DNA from: Methanosarcinales archaeon
Lineage (GTDB): Archaea > Halobacteriota > Methanosarcinia > Methanosarcinales > Methanogasteraceae
DNA: 8,223 nt
NCBI GenBank assembly: GCA_030606635.1
Contig: JAUWGA010000081.1
Span: forward strand, 1 to 8,223
Direction: 5' to 3'
The notes under the pieces are model-generated. The model searched no databases and was not told the DNA's origin. It worked only from the letters and a program-made list of their open reading frames with translations. Of the stretch, positions 1-6,484 are shown one piece after another (position 1 is the stretch's first letter; each line of letters opens with the position of its first letter). A program made the position numbers and the translations under genes.

Positions 1-686
1 AAGATATTACGGGGCAGGGCTTCGATATTGCAGGCATTTCAGGTGAGCGTCTCTTAGTAAACTGGCATCTGGTCAGAGAAACAAAAACGGACGTCGGGAC
101 GCATCCCACCCCTACTCTTACCGGAATTCTCTTTCTTGCCAGTCATCCACAGCAGTTTCTTCCTTACGCGTACATCTCCGCACTTCGCATCCCCGGAACC
201 GATATATCGGCAGAACCTTACGATCAGAAGCATATCAAGGGGCGCATGGTGGATATGCTCCATGATGTGGTGCGGTTTCTGGATATTCACCTGATGCGCC
301 CCCACAAAATCGTTGGGCTGCTGCCTGAAGCAAGACCCGAGCTCCCGGTGGTTACGTTGAGAGAGTCTCTTGTGAATGCGCTGGCACACCGTGATTACAC
401 AATCTCTGCGCCTGTGCGGGTGATCGTCTTTGATAACCGTGTTGAGATACGGACACCGGGCAAGCTTCCGAACACGGTCACGATCGAGTCTATGAGATGG
501 GGTGTCCATGTCCTGCGTAACCCGACGATCTACAACGTCTTTCTGAAGTTGGGGTTTGTAACCGATGCTGGAAGTGGTATTCCGAGGATGATTCGCGTCT
601 TCCGTGAGGCTACAGGGCAGGAACCCATTCTTCGCATGGAGGGGAGTGAATTCGTTACAGCATTCCCCAGGTCTTTTACGCAGTGA
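1..686 (+). CDS. RecG-like / GHKL-ATPase C-terminal domain protein, 5'-truncated by window edge
   Basis: The reading frame is open from the left edge (first full codon at 3) to TGA at 684-686, giving 227 visible residues, so the ATG at 246 is internal and not the start. The translation matches the C-terminal part of AlbA_2/RecG-like putative transcriptional regulators. It begins with a linker containing PTPTLTGILFLASHPQQFLP, the usual 'T.AG.LLFG..P..FLP' element. A GHKL-type ATPase domain (HATPase_c_4) follows. Its N-box-like motif E-S-L-V-N-A-L-A-H-R-D-Y lies at 363-398, then F-D-N-R-V-E-I at about 430-450 with P-G-K-L-P just after, and a glycine-rich G-S-G-I-P-R-M at 570-590. The N-terminal DNA-binding AlbA_2 domain, expected in this family, would lie left of the window. 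Such proteins are common accessory genes, often annotated 'ATP-dependent DNA helicase RecG-related', but they lack helicase motifs and their function is mostly unknown. It is convergent with the DUF234 ATPase gene. The family call is firm; a specific role is not. Confidence 0.85.
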   Translation, partial: DITGQGFDIAGISGERLLVNWHLVRETKTDVGTHPTPTLTGILFLASHPQQFLPYAYISALRIPGTDISAEPYDQKHIKGRMVDMLHDVVRFLDIHLMRPHKIVGLLPEARPELPVVTLRESLVNALAHRDYTISAPVRVIVFDNRVEIRTPGKLPNTVTIESMRWGVHVLRNPTIYNVFLKLGFVTDAGSGIPRMIRVFREATGQEPILRMEGSEFVTAFPRSFTQ

Positions 687-821
687 TCTTCTGGAGTGGG
701 GGTGGACGTATCGGATCAAAGAGAACGCAGGATAGAAATGTGTGAGGCACGTGGAAAATGGGTTTAAGAGGGGGGGCGACGCTGCCTGAAGCCTGTGTCC
801 ATCATGACACGTACAAAAACT

Positions 822-2216
822 CTACAGATTCGCCATACGTGCGATATCCTGCATATCCCACCCGATCACCCCATCAGAATCCATAACCTCCCTTAATTCA
901 GGAGTGAATCCGCTTTTAGAGACCACAAGATAATATTCCTTCCGCGCTCCATTATACCACTTCACCAGATCTTTCTTCTTCTTTAGACTCTCCATGATGC
1001 CATATCCCGCCGGTTTATTCGTCCATTTAACCTCCCCAAACAGTATTTCCCTGGTCCGTTCATTGACCGCCACCAGGTCTATTTCATCCCCTCGCCTGTT
1101 CCACCACCTACCGATCCCGGACGCCTTGAAAGGCAGGTTATCAAGAGCGATCTCTGTTACGACATCTTCAAAAATCCTGCCAACGAATGCCGGCAGATAT
1201 GATATCGTTTGTTCCAGTGCGATCTCGTATCTACCAGATTCTAAAAAGGAAATGTTCGGGTTTACAAATCTGAACCAGAAACGCACCATATTATCCTTTA
1301 TGAAGTACCGCCCCATCTTTTTTCCACCCAGGAGCGGTTCTCTCCGTTCAATGATTGCAAATGTGTTGGCAAGTTCGTTTAAGTATTTGCCAAGACTGTT
1401 CATCGGAATGCCCGTAGTGTCTGAAATCTCTTTTAAGGTGTTCTTTCCGAGTGATGCTGCCTCAAGTATCGAGAAATAAGTGGTATAATTTCTTCCGAAC
1501 TCGTTTATCAGAATCTGCCTGACCTCATCTTGCAACAGCGCGTTCTTGCCGAAGATCATGGACTTCAGAATACTTTCGTAACTGTCAAGCCCGTAACTTT
1601 CCACCAGCTGATAGTACCTTGGAGTGCCACCAAGTGTGGAATACATCTTTACAATCTCTTCTTCGCTTTTAAATCCCATCTCTATGCATATCTTCCTAAC
1701 CCACCTATAGTTTAGAGGTTTAAGATCGATTTTAGCAGTAGACCTTCCGTATAGTGGCTCTTTTTCGTCTATAAAGATTTTTTTCATCAGTCCGATGTAT
1801 GAGCCCACGAAGACCAGTAGTATACGCGATGTATCTGAATAACTATCCCAGTACTTCTGGAATATGGAGAATACGGAAGGATCAACCGATCGGAAGTTCT
1901 GGAATTCGTCGAAGACCACGATAAGATGCCTATCTTTCGAATATTCAAACAAAAACCTTATGAAATCGTCCCAATTGGAAAAATCGGGAACGAAACTGCC
2001 GGAGTTCACCCTTACAATCTCGGAGAATTCTTTCAGCAGCAGAGCACTAGTCTTCTTATCCACAAAAAAGTACATTGGTTCAAGAGATTCCAGAACGAGC
2101 CGCGTCTTCCCAACCCGCCGCCTGCCATAAACGACAAGCATGTGTGCATGTTTGCGACTGAGGGCTGATAGATTTTTGATCGCAGCGACTTCTTCCTGAC
2201 GATTATAAAATCTCAT
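822..2216 (-). CDS. Archaeal ATPase with C-terminal DUF234 nuclease-like domain (COG1672 type)
   Basis: This encodes a 464-aa protein if it starts at ATG 2216, the usual length for the family. Residues 1-8 (MRFYNRQE) give the typical 'F.nR..E' opening. Walker A is G-R-R-R-V-G-K-T at residues 31-38, and Walker B is I-V-V-F-D-E-F at 99-105. A middle winged-helix segment (T-L-K-E-I-S-D-T-T-G-I-P...L-G-K-Y-L-N-E-L) precedes a C-terminal DUF234 domain. There G-D-E-I-D-L-V...G-E-V-K-W matches a PD-(D/E)XK nuclease core, so the catalytic D...ExK residues look intact. An ORF extension of 14 residues to 2258 exists, but its ATG lies upstream of the TATA-like element at 2237-2247. That element is centred 26 nt before ATG 2216, so a leaderless start at 2216 is favoured. 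These ATPases are abundant and paralogous in archaea, of unknown function, and often linked to mobile or defence regions. The gene is visibly more AT-rich than its neighbours, which suggests acquisition. Confidence 0.88.
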   Translation of the reverse strand: MRFYNRQEEVAAIKNLSALSRKHAHMLVVYGRRRVGKTRLVLESLEPMYFFVDKKTSALLLKEFSEIVRVNSGSFVPDFSNWDDFIRFLFEYSKDRHLIVVFDEFQNFRSVDPSVFSIFQKYWDSYSDTSRILLVFVGSYIGLMKKIFIDEKEPLYGRSTAKIDLKPLNYRWVRKICIEMGFKSEEEIVKMYSTLGGTPRYYQLVESYGLDSYESILKSMIFGKNALLQDEVRQILINEFGRNYTTYFSILEAASLGKNTLKEISDTTGIPMNSLGKYLNELANTFAIIERREPLLGGKKMGRYFIKDNMVRFWFRFVNPNISFLESGRYEIALEQTISYLPAFVGRIFEDVVTEIALDNLPFKASGIGRWWNRRGDEIDLVAVNERTREILFGEVKWTNKPAGYGIMESLKKKKDLVKWYNGARKEYYLVVSKSGFTPELREVMDSDGVIGWDMQDIARMANL

Positions 2217-2231
2217 GATAAGCAATCGTAC

Positions 2232-2258
2232 TTTATAGTATAATACTTTTTTGTACAA
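2232..2258 (-). promoter_or_regulatory. Promoter of the DUF234 ATPase gene (leaderless)
   Basis: On the minus strand an A-rich BRE-like stretch (CAAAAAAG) is followed by AGTATTATACT, an 11-bp palindrome at 2237-2247 centred on 2242. That is 26 nt before the A of ATG 2216, the standard archaeal TATA distance, so transcription would begin at or next to the start codon. No Shine-Dalgarno is visible before 2216. The palindromic TATA region could also bind a repressor, but that is inference. Confidence 0.6.
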
Positions 2259-2333
2259 CTGGAGCGGGCAACGTAGGATGGCGGATCGACAGAGAGCAGT
2301 GTGTAATAGGAAAGACGATGAGGTATTGGTAAT

Positions 2334-2350
2334 GCTCGCAAAAGTTATAC
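2334..2350 (+). promoter_or_regulatory. Promoter of the cooC-like gene (leaderless or near-leaderless)
   Basis: A purine-rich BRE-like CGCAAAAG runs into TTATAC at 2345-2350, centred about 28-29 nt before ATG 2376. The expected transcript start is about 2373-2376. The bases before ATG (AAAGCAG) have no convincing Shine-Dalgarno, which fits a leaderless mRNA. Confidence 0.5.
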
Positions 2351-2375
2351 CCCTGCCGGATAATCACTAAAGCAG

Positions 2376-3143
2376 ATGAAGATCGCAATCACAGGCAAAG
2401 GCGGCGTTGGGAAGACAACGCTTGCAGGCACACTCGCCAGGATATTCGCAGAAGATGGCTTCCCGGTCCTTGCGATCGACGCTGACCCTGACATGAATCT
2501 CGCGTCTGCAATCGGCATCAGAAACCCGCCTGCCCCGCTCACCGAACATAAGCAAATGATCGAAGAGCGGGCAGGTACCGGCATGGGCGGCGTCTTTAAA
2601 TTGAACCCGAAGGTGGACGACATCGCCAGACGGTTCGGCACAACCGAACACGGCGTCTCGATGCTTACGATGGGGACCATCGACACAGGCGGATCCGGAT
2701 GCGCATGTCCTGCATCCTCGCTCCTGCGTGCGCTGCTGCGTCATCTGCTGCTCCGGGAGTCAAGCATCGTGATCCTTGACATGGAGGCGGGAATCGAGCA
2801 TCTCGGGCGCGGAACCGCCCGCGGGGTCGATCTGATGATCGTGGTGGTCGAACCCGGCGCGAGATCGATCGAGACTGCTGCGCGGATACAGAAGTTGAGC
2901 AGGGAGATAGGGGTTCCGAGACTCTCTGCTGTTGTCAACAAGACTGGCGGGCGCGATGATCTCAGTACAATCAGCGCACGTCTGAATGAACTTGGAATTC
3001 CTGTGATCGGTGCGATTCCTTACGATGAAGCCCTGATACGGGCGGATATGAGTGGCAGGGCGCCGTTTGACCTGGGTGGCGATGCGGTTTTGGCAATCAG
3101 GAGGATAGGGGATGCGATCATGGCATCGGCGGATAGTGATTGA
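2376..3143 (+). CDS. CooC-type nickel-insertion ATPase (CO dehydrogenase maturation factor-like)
   Basis: This is a 255-aa MinD/ParA-superfamily ATPase. The deviant Walker A G-K-G-G-V-G-K-T is at residues 7-14, with Lys8 as the signature lysine of dimerising ATPases. The 'DADPD.NLA' motif is at residues 35-43. A C-A-C motif at Cys109/Cys111, followed by P, matches the CXC that binds nickel at the CooC dimer interface. D-M-E-A-G-I-E-H-L-G-R-G-T further on is highly typical of the CooC family, and V-V-N-K is the base-recognition segment. The length matches CooC (about 250 aa). In characterised members, ATP hydrolysis by the dimer helps load nickel into the C-cluster of carbon monoxide dehydrogenase, in the cytoplasm. 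No CODH/ACS subunit gene lies in this window, so the client enzyme must be elsewhere. A different nickel or metal client remains possible, but the CXC and the EAG..HLGRG motif support the assignment. The gene stands alone, with its own promoter. Confidence 0.88.
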   Translation: MKIAITGKGGVGKTTLAGTLARIFAEDGFPVLAIDADPDMNLASAIGIRNPPAPLTEHKQMIEERAGTGMGGVFKLNPKVDDIARRFGTTEHGVSMLTMGTIDTGGSGCACPASSLLRALLRHLLLRESSIVILDMEAGIEHLGRGTARGVDLMIVVVEPGARSIETAARIQKLSREIGVPRLSAVVNKTGGRDDLSTISARLNELGIPVIGAIPYDEALIRADMSGRAPFDLGGDAVLAIRRIGDAIMASADSD

Positions 3144-3249
3144 TGCATCCGAGAGTTGCCCATCAGGTCAGAAGTGGCATTTGAGTCGGGAGATCACCAT
3201 AGACAAAAATTGCCTCCCTACCAGAACAGCCCCGCAACGCCATGCCCTT

Positions 3250-3264
3250 CGAAAGGTTAATATG
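3250..3264 (+). promoter_or_regulatory. BRE/TATA promoter of tRNA-Glu
   Basis: CGAAAGG (3250-3256) followed by TTAATATG (3257-3264) is a good archaeal BRE plus TATA box. The TATA centre is about 41 nt before the tRNA, so the predicted start is near 3286 and the 5' leader, to be removed by RNase P, is about 16 nt. The arrangement closely resembles the EF-1 alpha promoter 130 bp downstream. Confidence 0.65.
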
Positions 3265-3301
3265 CACCCGATAACAAGATCATGAAGCACAACCATCGGA
3301 T

Positions 3302-3376
3302 GCTCCGATAGTGTAGCTCGGCCAATCATTCGGGGCTCTCAATCCCGTGACTCGGGTTCAAATCCCGATCGGAGCA
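3302..3376 (+). tRNA. tRNA-Glu (anticodon CTC)
   Basis: This 75-nt tRNA folds as a cloverleaf. The acceptor arms are GCTCCGA (3302-3308) and TCGGAGC (3369-3375), perfectly complementary, with discriminator A at 3376. The D arm has a 3-bp stem GTG/CAT with GG in the loop. The anticodon stem CGGGG/TCCCG (one G-T pair) encloses the loop CTCTCAA, so the anticodon is CTC, reading GAG. The variable loop is 4 nt. The T arm TCGGG/CCCGA has the loop TTCAAAT. There is no intron and CCA is not encoded. It has its own promoter and ends only 5 nt before the EF-1 alpha BRE. Confidence 0.95.
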
Positions 3377-3380
3377 TGGT

Positions 3381-3431
3381 GAAAACCTTTAATATCAACA
3401 GAACGTACCTACATACAAACCAAATAGGAGG
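3381..3431 (+). promoter_or_regulatory. Promoter and Shine-Dalgarno of EF-1 alpha
   Basis: A BRE-like GAAAACC (3381-3387) abuts the TATA box TTTAATAT (3388-3395). The inferred start is near 3417, leaving a leader of about 20 nt. A strong Shine-Dalgarno AGGAGG at 3426-3431 sits 5 nt before ATG 3437. This is a near-consensus high-expression promoter, as expected for the elongation factor. Confidence 0.75.
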
Positions 3432-3436
3432 AAAAT

Positions 3437-4705
3437 ATGGCATCAGAAAAGCCACACATGAATCTGGCAGTCATCGGACATATCGATCATGGAAAATCGA
3501 CACTTGTCGGACGATTGCTGTATGAGACCGGAACCATACCAGCGCATGTCATCGAGAAGTACAAGGTAGAAGCCGAAGAGAAAGGAAAAGGATCATTCGC
3601 TTTTGCATGGGTTATGGATTCACTGAAGGAAGAACGAGAGCGGGGCATCACAATCGACATCGCACACAAAAGGTTCGATACCGCTAAATACTACTACACC
3701 ATCGTAGACTGTCCCGGTCACAGGGACTTTGTCAAGAACATGATCACCGGTGCATCTCAGGCGGATGCCGCGATTCTGACCGTAGATGCAAAGGACGGGG
3801 TCATGGAACAGACCAAGGAGCATGTATTCCTGGCGACAACACTTGGAATCAACCAGCTGATCATCGCGGTCAACAAGATGGATAGTGTTGATTACAGCGA
3901 GGATCGCTTCAATGAGGTGAAGGAAGACGTCAGCACCCTCCTAAAGATGGTCGGGTACAAGCCAGACGGCATAAACTTCATACCAACTTCCGCGCTCTTC
4001 GGCGCAAACATATCCGAACATAGTAAGGATACGCCATGGTACAAGGGACCGACCATTCTAGAGGGTCTTGATCAATTCACAGCTCCTGAAAAGCCGACAG
4101 GCCTGCCACTGCGCATTCCTGTGCAGGACGCATACACGATATCAGGTATCGGAACCGTTCCTGTCGGACGTGTCGAGACCGGAACCATGAAACCCGGGGA
4201 CAAGGTGTCATTCATGCCAAGCGGCGCGACTGGCGAGGTAAAATCAATCGAGATGCACCACGAGGAGATCCCGGAGGCAGTTCCTGGCGATAACATCGGA
4301 TTCAATGTCCGTGGTATCGGCAAGAAGGACGTGAGACGGGGCGACGTGGTCGGTCCTGCAAACGATCCGCCAACGGTTGCTGATGAGTTTACAGCACAGA
4401 TCGTGGTGCTCCAGCATCCTTCTGCGATAACGGCAGGGTACACTCCGGTCTTCCACTGCCACACGGCACAGACCGCATGCACGTTCTTATCGATCGATAA
4501 GAAACTCGATCCGCGCACCGGGCAGGTTTCCGAGGAGAATCCCACATTCATAAAGGCAGGAGATGCGGCTATCGTCACGATCAAGCCGACGAGGCCCATG
4601 GTCATCGAGCCGTACAAGGAGATCCCACAACTCGGCAGATTCGCTATACGCGATATGGGAACGACCATCGCTGCTGGTATGTGTATCAGCACCAAGAAGC
4701 GATGA
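3437..4705 (+). CDS. tuf: Translation elongation factor 1-alpha (EF-Tu homologue)
   Basis: This 422-aa archaeal EF-1 alpha is the GTPase that delivers aminoacyl-tRNA to the ribosomal A site. The G domain carries G1 G-H-I-D-H-G-K-S-T at residues 14-22, a switch I region with R-G-I-T-I-D at 69-74, G3 D-C-P-G-H at 91-95, and G4 N-K-M-D at 146-149. G5 lies in T-S-A-L-F-G. The two beta-barrel domains follow (domain 2 begins near 'LPLRIPVQDAY', domain 3 near 'PTVADEFTAQIVVLQHP'), and the protein ends with basic residues KKR. The length is normal for archaea. The ATG is fixed by the Shine-Dalgarno at 3426-3431. S10 follows after 27 bp, as in the archaeal str operon. No frameshift or missing motif was seen. 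Confidence 0.98.
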   Translation: MASEKPHMNLAVIGHIDHGKSTLVGRLLYETGTIPAHVIEKYKVEAEEKGKGSFAFAWVMDSLKEERERGITIDIAHKRFDTAKYYYTIVDCPGHRDFVKNMITGASQADAAILTVDAKDGVMEQTKEHVFLATTLGINQLIIAVNKMDSVDYSEDRFNEVKEDVSTLLKMVGYKPDGINFIPTSALFGANISEHSKDTPWYKGPTILEGLDQFTAPEKPTGLPLRIPVQDAYTISGIGTVPVGRVETGTMKPGDKVSFMPSGATGEVKSIEMHHEEIPEAVPGDNIGFNVRGIGKKDVRRGDVVGPANDPPTVADEFTAQIVVLQHPSAITAGYTPVFHCHTAQTACTFLSIDKKLDPRTGQVSEENPTFIKAGDAAIVTIKPTRPMVIEPYKEIPQLGRFAIRDMGTTIAAGMCISTKKR

Positions 4706-4710
4706 TCGAT

Positions 4711-4728
4711 TCTTCTATTTTTTTGGAG
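4711..4728 (+). promoter_or_regulatory. T-tract in tuf-rps10 spacer, plus S10 Shine-Dalgarno
   Basis: The 27-bp spacer is pyrimidine-rich and contains seven consecutive T residues at 4718-4724, followed directly by GGAG (4725-4728), the Shine-Dalgarno for ATG 4733. Oligo-T tracts on the coding strand can terminate archaeal RNA polymerase, so partial termination here could set a higher dose of EF-1 alpha than S10. That regulatory reading is inference. Confidence 0.4.
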
Positions 4729-4732
4729 TCAA

Positions 4733-5044
4733 ATGAGTCATAAAGCGAGGATACGGTTATCAGGCACAAATCCGGTAGAACTGGATAGTGTCTGTGGACA
4801 GGTCAAGAGTATAGCAGAGCGGACCGGCATCGAGATAGCAGGTCCGATTCCACTGCCAACCAAGAGATTGGTGGTCCCGGTTCGGAAGAGTCCGGACGGC
4901 GAGGGCACAGAGACATGGGATCACTGGGAGATGCGGGTGCACAAGCGCCTGATCGACCTTGCGGCAGATGAGCGGGCGCTGCGCCAGTTGATGCGCATCA
5001 ACGTCCCGAACAATGTTAACATAGAGATCGTGCTTGAGAATTGA
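4733..5044 (+). CDS. rps10: Small ribosomal subunit protein S10 (uS10)
   Basis: This is a 103-aa protein of normal archaeal S10 length. Hallmarks are the N-terminal strand K-A-R-I-R-L-S-G-T-N, the loop P-I-P-L-P-T-K at about residues 38-44, H-K-R-L-I-D-L near 70, and the C-terminal strand N-V-N-I-E-I-V. S10 sits in the head of the 30S subunit. Its long loop contacts 16S rRNA and protein S14, and the protein helps assembly of the head. Its position directly after EF-1 alpha is the conserved archaeal order and suggests co-transcription from the promoter at 3381. The start is supported by GGAG at 4725-4728. Confidence 0.97.
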   Translation: MSHKARIRLSGTNPVELDSVCGQVKSIAERTGIEIAGPIPLPTKRLVVPVRKSPDGEGTETWDHWEMRVHKRLIDLAADERALRQLMRINVPNNVNIEIVLEN

Positions 5045-5054
5045 TCTTTGGTTG

Positions 5055-5169
5055 ATGCCAAAGGCATGGCACGATCATAACCACGGGATTTGCACCTCGT
5101 GGTTCTATACTTATGCGGCAATGCCCCGCCATGCTGGCGGTGGCATCGATGCATCCTGCAGGGATGTAT
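5055..5169 (+). other. Cluster of hairpins in the rps10/fae-hps spacer, possible structured RNA
   Basis: Three strong stem-loops stand in a row. The first, 5079-5104, has AACCACG paired with CGTGGTT plus two more pairs around an 8-nt loop. The second, 5121-5146, has ATGCC+CCGCCA paired with TGGCGG+GGCAT, with one bulged T and a 3-nt loop. The third, 5149-5169, has eight pairs (one G-T) around a TGCAG loop. A small hairpin ATGCC-AAA-GGCAT at 5055-5067 precedes them. The ATGCC and GGCAT arms occur twice each and could swap partners. The cluster lies after S10 and ahead of the fae-hps promoter, so it would be the 3' UTR of the tuf-rps10 transcript or an independent small RNA. No known RNA family was recognised. 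Confidence 0.5.
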
Positions 5170-5222
5170 TACGGGTTGTTTTGATCCGGTGCCGGCGTTA
5201 TGTTTACAGCACACGCGTGAAC

Positions 5223-5275
5223 CGAAGTGATATATAACACGCGGCTCAATCAATAATCTATCATAATAAACGAGG
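5223..5275 (+). promoter_or_regulatory. Promoter and Shine-Dalgarno of fae-hps
   Basis: A BRE-like CGAAGTGA precedes the TATA box TATATAA at 5231-5237. The transcript start is expected near 5260, giving a leader of about 25 nt. GAGG at 5272-5275 is the likely Shine-Dalgarno, 9 nt before ATG 5285. The fusion gene therefore has its own promoter, separate from tuf-rps10. Confidence 0.65.
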
Positions 5276-5284
5276 TTAATCGGA

Positions 5285-6472
5285 ATGATGTTAATCGGAG
5301 AAGCACTGATCGGCGAGGCGCCTGAACTTGCGCACGTCGATCTGATAATCGGAGAGAAAAACGGTCCTGTCGGGCAGGCGTTTGCGACCGGGATGACGCA
5401 ACTATCAGGAGGGCACACCCCGCTCCTATCGGTCATCCGCCCGAACCTACTCACGAAGCCAGCGTGCCTGATCGTTCCAAAGGTCACTGTGAAAAATATG
5501 GAACAAGCAGCGCTCATCTTCGGTCCTGCGCAGGCGGCTGTTGCAAAGGCGGTTGCGGATGCTGTTGAGGACGGAGTTGTCCCAACGGAGCAGGCAGAGG
5601 AGCTCGTAATCGTTGCAAGCGTCTTCATCCACCCGGACGCGAAGGATTACAACCGGATATACCGGTACAACTACGGCGCGACGAAGCTTGCGCTCAAGCG
5701 TGCGATGGACGGATTTCCAGGGATCGAGACGGTTCTTGATGAGAAGGATCGCGGCGCACATGCGATCATGGGATTCAAGGTCTCGCGTCTGTGGGATCCG
5801 CCGTATCTGCAGGTCGCTCTTGATAATCCGGATATCGACCAGATTCTGCATGTCGTGAAAACTCTTCCTGATAGCGACCACCTGATCCTTGAGGCGGGAA
5901 CGCCGCTTATCAAGCGGTACGGCGTGGATGTCATCGCAAGGCTTAGGGAAGCGAAGCCGAATGCGTTCATCGTTGCCGATCTAAAGACGCTTGATACGGG
6001 CAATCTCGAGGCACGCATGGTTGCCGATGCAACCGCTGATGCCGTTGTGATATCCGCGCTTGCGCCTATCCCGACGATTGTGAATGCAATTAAGGAGGCG
6101 CACAAGACCGGGATCTATGCCATCATCGACACACTGAACTTACCAGATCCGATGCCAAAGTTACGCGAACTTGGCGAGCTCGGGGCTCTTCCTGATGTCG
6201 TCGAACTGCACCGTGCGATCGATGCCGAGAAGACCGAGCACCAGTGGGGCAGCATCCCTGAAATCAAGGCACTCTCAAGTAAGATCCTGGTTGCGGTTGC
6301 CGGCGGCATCAGGGCAGATACGATACAGGGTGCCTTGGCTGCTGGAGCCGATATCCTCGTGGTCGGGCGTGCGATCACGAATGCGAAGGATGTGCGGCAG
6401 GCAGCCGAGATGTTCATAGAAGGGCTATCCAAAGAGGAGATCGATCAGTTCAGGGTGATGACCGACTTCTGA
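5285..6472 (+). CDS. fae-hps: Bifunctional formaldehyde-activating enzyme / 3-hexulose-6-phosphate synthase (Fae-Hps)
   Basis: This 395-aa fusion has the usual archaeal Fae-Hps length. The Fae half (about residues 1-165) condenses formaldehyde with tetrahydromethanopterin to methylene-H4MPT. It opens with L-I-G-E-A-L-I-G-E-A-P-E-L-A-H-V-D, and His17 matches the proposed catalytic histidine of characterised Fae. G-P-V-G-Q-A-F follows. The Hps half (from L-Q-V-A-L-D at 175-180) is an OMP-decarboxylase-suprafamily barrel with the D-L-K-T-L-D metal/substrate motif at 232-237, H-R-A-I-D, V-A-G-G-I at 338-342 and V-G-R-A-I-T near the C-terminus. It interconverts hexulose 6-phosphate with ribulose 5-phosphate and formaldehyde. 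In archaea lacking an oxidative pentose phosphate pathway the reaction runs toward pentose, and Fae captures the released formaldehyde. Two adjacent ATGs (5285, 5288) are possible starts; the first keeps the His17 numbering. It appears monocistronic. Confidence 0.96.
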   Translation: MMLIGEALIGEAPELAHVDLIIGEKNGPVGQAFATGMTQLSGGHTPLLSVIRPNLLTKPACLIVPKVTVKNMEQAALIFGPAQAAVAKAVADAVEDGVVPTEQAEELVIVASVFIHPDAKDYNRIYRYNYGATKLALKRAMDGFPGIETVLDEKDRGAHAIMGFKVSRLWDPPYLQVALDNPDIDQILHVVKTLPDSDHLILEAGTPLIKRYGVDVIARLREAKPNAFIVADLKTLDTGNLEARMVADATADAVVISALAPIPTIVNAIKEAHKTGIYAIIDTLNLPDPMPKLRELGELGALPDVVELHRAIDAEKTEHQWGSIPEIKALSSKILVAVAGGIRADTIQGALAAGADILVVGRAITNAKDVRQAAEMFIEGLSKEEIDQFRVMTDF

Positions 6473-6484
6473 TTCCATTGTGCA

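Noticed and set aside
246..686. A complete 146-aa gene starting at ATG 246
   Set aside because: The same frame is open to the left edge, and the upstream residues match the family linker (PTPTLTGILFLASHP), so the ATG is internal to a larger truncated gene.
54..719. A 221-aa minus-strand ORF
   Set aside because: It is antisense to the well-supported RecG-like frame, has a low-complexity mix of H, R and C, and shows no recognisable motif.
795..810. Hairpin GTGTC-CATCAT-GACAC as a terminator between the convergent genes
   Set aside because: A 5-bp stem without an adjacent T-tract in the right position is too weak to call. The short T run after the ATPase stop (minus strand, around 813-818) is a more likely 3'-end signal.
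4072..4695. A 207-aa minus-strand ORF within EF-1 alpha
   Set aside because: It is a mirror of the EF-1 alpha coding frame, rich in S, P and T, with no domain. It arises from the codon pattern of the real gene.
5285..5320. LIGEA-LIGEA as an abnormal peptide repeat in Fae
   Set aside because: The N-terminus of the Fae family normally reads like L-I-G-E-A-L-V-G-E, so the peptide repeat is ordinary. Only the DNA repeat that reaches into the leader is unusual.
4921..5628. A 235-aa minus-strand ORF spanning S10, the spacer and fae
   Set aside because: It crosses two conserved genes antisense and shows no family features.
5671..6432. Minus-strand ORFs of 144 and 105 aa inside fae-hps
   Set aside because: They are antisense shadows rich in A, S and R; the plus strand encodes a fully conserved enzyme.
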